Shown: positions 5,688 to 7,284 of the stretch, piece after piece | Numbering within the stretch: position 1 is the stretch's first letter | How the letters are laid out: every line of letters begins with the position of its first letter | NCBI GenBank assembly: GCA_017618475.1 | Contig: JAFZUF010000054.1 | Coordinates: 1-7,284, forward strand | Reading direction: 5' to 3' | Source of the DNA: Clostridia bacterium | GTDB lineage: Bacteria; Bacillota; Clostridia; Christensenellales; UBA1242 | DNA length: 7,284 nucleotides | Notes under the pieces: model-generated | What the model was told of the DNA's origin: nothing | What the model saw: the letters and a program-made list of their open reading frames with translations, nothing else | The model's database searches: none | Program-made: the position numbers and the translations under genes

Positions 5688-6242
5688 TTATTTGATAGAA
5701 TTTGCGGTGCTACGTGAACGTAAAACATTAATCACGGGTTGGTTGTTCTCGATTGCAACTTTGACTAAATTGCTGGGGCGATTTTTGTAAATTTTGCGCC
5801 CGCGAATCACGGCATCGGTTTGACCGTTAAAAAGTTTGACCGCTTGGCGCCAAGAAGTAATTACCGGTTGACCGTGAACGTTCGCACTGGTGGCAACCAT
5901 GGGTACGGCACATGCGGTTAAAAATTTATTCAGCCAACCACTCTTCACTACGCGTACGGCTTGATTGTGAATAATCACCGAAGTGTGTTTCTTTTTTAAT
6001 AAACTGCATTCAACCGCATTGATCGATCCACAAAATTTTTCTACCGCCTTAATTGACGGTAATAACCAAATCAATGCAGCATCGGCGGGTTTACCCTTTA
6101 ATTTTTTTAATTTGGTGGTAGTTTTTTCATCAAGTGCATTACAACCTAAACCCCAAATCGTATCGGTCGGATAAATAATAATGCCACCCTGTTGCACTAC
6201 TTGTGCCAGATTTTTTAAATTATTATGACGGAAAACTTTCAT
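5688..6242 (-). CDS. Sua5/YciO/YrdC family protein, probable L-threonylcarbamoyladenylate synthase (TsaC type), divergent
   Basis: TsaC makes threonylcarbamoyl-AMP from threonine, bicarbonate and ATP, the first step of the t6A37 modification of tRNAs reading ANN codons. The 184-residue product is a single YrdC domain, without the extra Sua5 C-terminal domain. Clear motifs are the N-terminal GGIIIYPTDTIWGLGCNA (19-36), VATSAN (116-121, the SxN motif) and PSNLV (156-160). The usual KxR-P motif reads LKGKP, so Lys51 replaces the conserved Arg, and the usual GPVT strand is replaced by KKKHTSVII (83-91). It may therefore be an active but divergent TsaC or a YciO-like paralogue. The ATG is three bases after the gltX stop, and GGTGA overlapping that stop serves as ribosome binding site, so translational coupling is likely. 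The product has a basic tail. Confidence 0.85.
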   Translation of the reverse strand: MKVFRHNNLKNLAQVVQQGGIIIYPTDTIWGLGCNALDEKTTTKLKKLKGKPADAALIWLLPSIKAVEKFCGSINAVECSLLKKKHTSVIIHNQAVRVVKSGWLNKFLTACAVPMVATSANVHGQPVITSWRQAVKLFNGQTDAVIRGRKIYKNRPSNLVKVAIENNQPVINVLRSRSTANSIK

Positions 6243-6245
6243 AAA

Positions 6246-7284
6246 TCACCAACGGGTTAAACGCGACTTAACAATGTCGTTGCCCAAAATTTGGCAAATT
6301 GCCCATAAATCCGGGGTATTGGTTTTGCCAGTAACGGCCAAACGCATTTGAGCGGTTAAATTGCGCAAAGTCGGTTTATCGGGTGCCATGTTTTTAACTT
6401 TTTGCCACCAAGTGTCTTTATCATCGGCGGCATCGTAAATTTCGGCATACGCTTTCAATAATTTACCGTCTAAAGTTGTGCCATCTAAGGTAATTTCATC
6501 CCAAAGATAACTGTATAATTCGGGAATATCTTCAAATTTAACCAAATCTTTACGCGGGCGTTCGCCGCCACGCTCCACACCAAGCATGGTTTCAATGCGG
6601 ATTTTAATCGCGGGGGTAATGCCCGGTAAACTTTGCCAGTTCCAAGCATTGAAAGCTTTAATCATGGTTGCATGGTCATAACGCGCCCAAACATTTTTGG
6701 CGATATCGTTTAATTTGGGTAAATCGAATAATGGGTTGTTGGTGCTGATTTTTTTGATGTTAAATTTGAAATCGGTCAATGGGTCATTTTGGTGGGCGGT
6801 ACGCCAAATTTCAAAGTCACTGTTATAAATGGTCAACAAATATTCAAAAATCGCATCACGCGGATAACCAGCATCAACCAAGTTCATGACCAAGGCTTGT
6901 GGATCTTTGCGTTTGGAAAGCTTACGCTTTTTGCCATTGTCTTCAATATGAATCGTGGGCATGTGCGCATAATTCAAACGCGGGAATCCTAATAAATCAC
7001 ACAGTTGGATGTGTTCGGCGGTCGAAATTAGCCACTCTTCCCCACGCACCACTAATGCGGTACCCATTAAAGTGTCATCAACCACGTGGGCTAAGTTATA
7101 AGGTGGTAAGCCGTTAGATTTCAAAATGACTGGGTCATTAGTTTGTGGTGGCAAAGCAATTTCGCCACGTACAGCATCGGTAAAAGTGATACGTTCGCCC
7201 CAATCTTGGAACCCAAAGTTCGCACGAATAACATAAGGTTCGCCATTTTGAATGCGGCGCGCGACTTCGTCCTTAGATAAATGA
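6246..7284 (-). CDS. gltX: Glutamyl-tRNA synthetase (GltX), C-terminal 345 residues (5' end beyond the right edge)
   Basis: It charges tRNA-Glu with glutamate in the cytoplasm. The frame is open to base 7284; the TTG at 7154 is not a start, because the 43 codons before it (YVIRANFGFQ..., ITFTDAVRGEIA) are typical GluRS sequence. The visible part starts late in the catalytic domain. It has LKSNGLPPYNLAHVVDD, the VVRGEEWL segment, and the class I motif as KLSKR (6909-6923), which contacts ATP. The helical anticodon-binding region follows, with IERGG-type VERGGERPRKD and a C-terminus resembling clostridial GluRS. The HIGH motif and roughly the first 190-200 residues lie outside the window. The stop is TGA (6246-6248), three bases before the tsaC-like ATG. 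Whether the enzyme also charges tRNA-Gln, as in organisms using GatCAB, cannot be told from this fragment. Confidence 0.96.
   Translation of the reverse strand, partial: HLSKDEVARRIQNGEPYVIRANFGFQDWGERITFTDAVRGEIALPPQTNDPVILKSNGLPPYNLAHVVDDTLMGTALVVRGEEWLISTAEHIQLCDLLGFPRLNYAHMPTIHIEDNGKKRKLSKRKDPQALVMNLVDAGYPRDAIFEYLLTIYNSDFEIWRTAHQNDPLTDFKFNIKKISTNNPLFDLPKLNDIAKNVWARYDHATMIKAFNAWNWQSLPGITPAIKIRIETMLGVERGGERPRKDLVKFEDIPELYSYLWDEITLDGTTLDGKLLKAYAEIYDAADDKDTWWQKVKNMAPDKPTLRNLTAQMRLAVTGKTNTPDLWAICQILGNDIVKSRLTRW

Noticed and set aside
5519..5728. Minus-strand 69-codon frame spanning the murB start
   Set aside because: It overlaps the ends of tsaC-like and murB in another frame and shows no family features.
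5688..5750. Shared NSIK residues at the C-termini of the TsaC-like protein and MurB, suggesting duplication
   Set aside because: The underlying codons differ and the shared stretch is only four residues, so chance is enough.
6246..7154. gltX starting at TTG 7154 as a complete short gene
   Set aside because: The same frame is open to 7284 and encodes conserved GluRS sequence before that TTG, so the gene is cut by the window edge, not short.

Overview
The window looks like chromosomal DNA from a low-GC, endospore-forming member of the Bacillota (Firmicutes), probably an uncultured Clostridia-like lineage. The reasons are a convincing SpoIVB (the S55 sporulation signalling protease), a glutamyl-tRNA synthetase resembling the clostridial type, an S. 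aureus-like type of MurB, and AT-rich spacers. The standard genetic code fits: TGA is the stop codon of gltX. I cannot name a genus.

Layout from left to right. Positions 1-378 hold two minus-strand units. The first is the 5' end of an unidentified gene (178 to beyond the left edge) with its own promoter, a 17-bp palindrome over the -35 box, and a strong ribosome binding site. The second is a complete tRNA-Leu (378-294) with its own promoter and a Rho-independent terminator. Its anticodon reads AAG, which is unusual in bacteria. Positions 439-2354 are a two-gene minus-strand unit: a five-helix membrane protein that I read as SpoIIM-like, then a DacF/DacA-type D,D-carboxypeptidase. Divergent from it by a very short gap is spoIVB (plus strand, 2366-3520). 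These three genes could form a small sporulation cluster covering engulfment, spore peptidoglycan and the sigma-K checkpoint. The assignment of the SpoIIM-like member is an inference.

spoIVB converges, with a 12-bp gap, on an unidentified membrane protein with a long acidic tail (4636-3533). That gene has its own promoter and a near-ideal Shine-Dalgarno site. Upstream of it, also on the minus strand, lies a housekeeping run: gltX (partial, entering from the right edge), a divergent TsaC/YrdC-type threonylcarbamoyl-AMP synthase, and murB. gltX and tsaC are 3 bp apart, and tsaC and murB are 38 bp apart, so they are probably co-transcribed. The run combines tRNA charging, tRNA t6A modification and cell-wall precursor synthesis.

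No CRISPR array, insertion sequence, phage gene or defence system was seen. The points most worth a second look are the A34 tRNA-Leu, the candidate spoIIM-dacF/spoIVB cluster away from the usual recN/spo0A context, and the altered KxR motif in the TsaC-like protein. I did not find a clearly new biological system.
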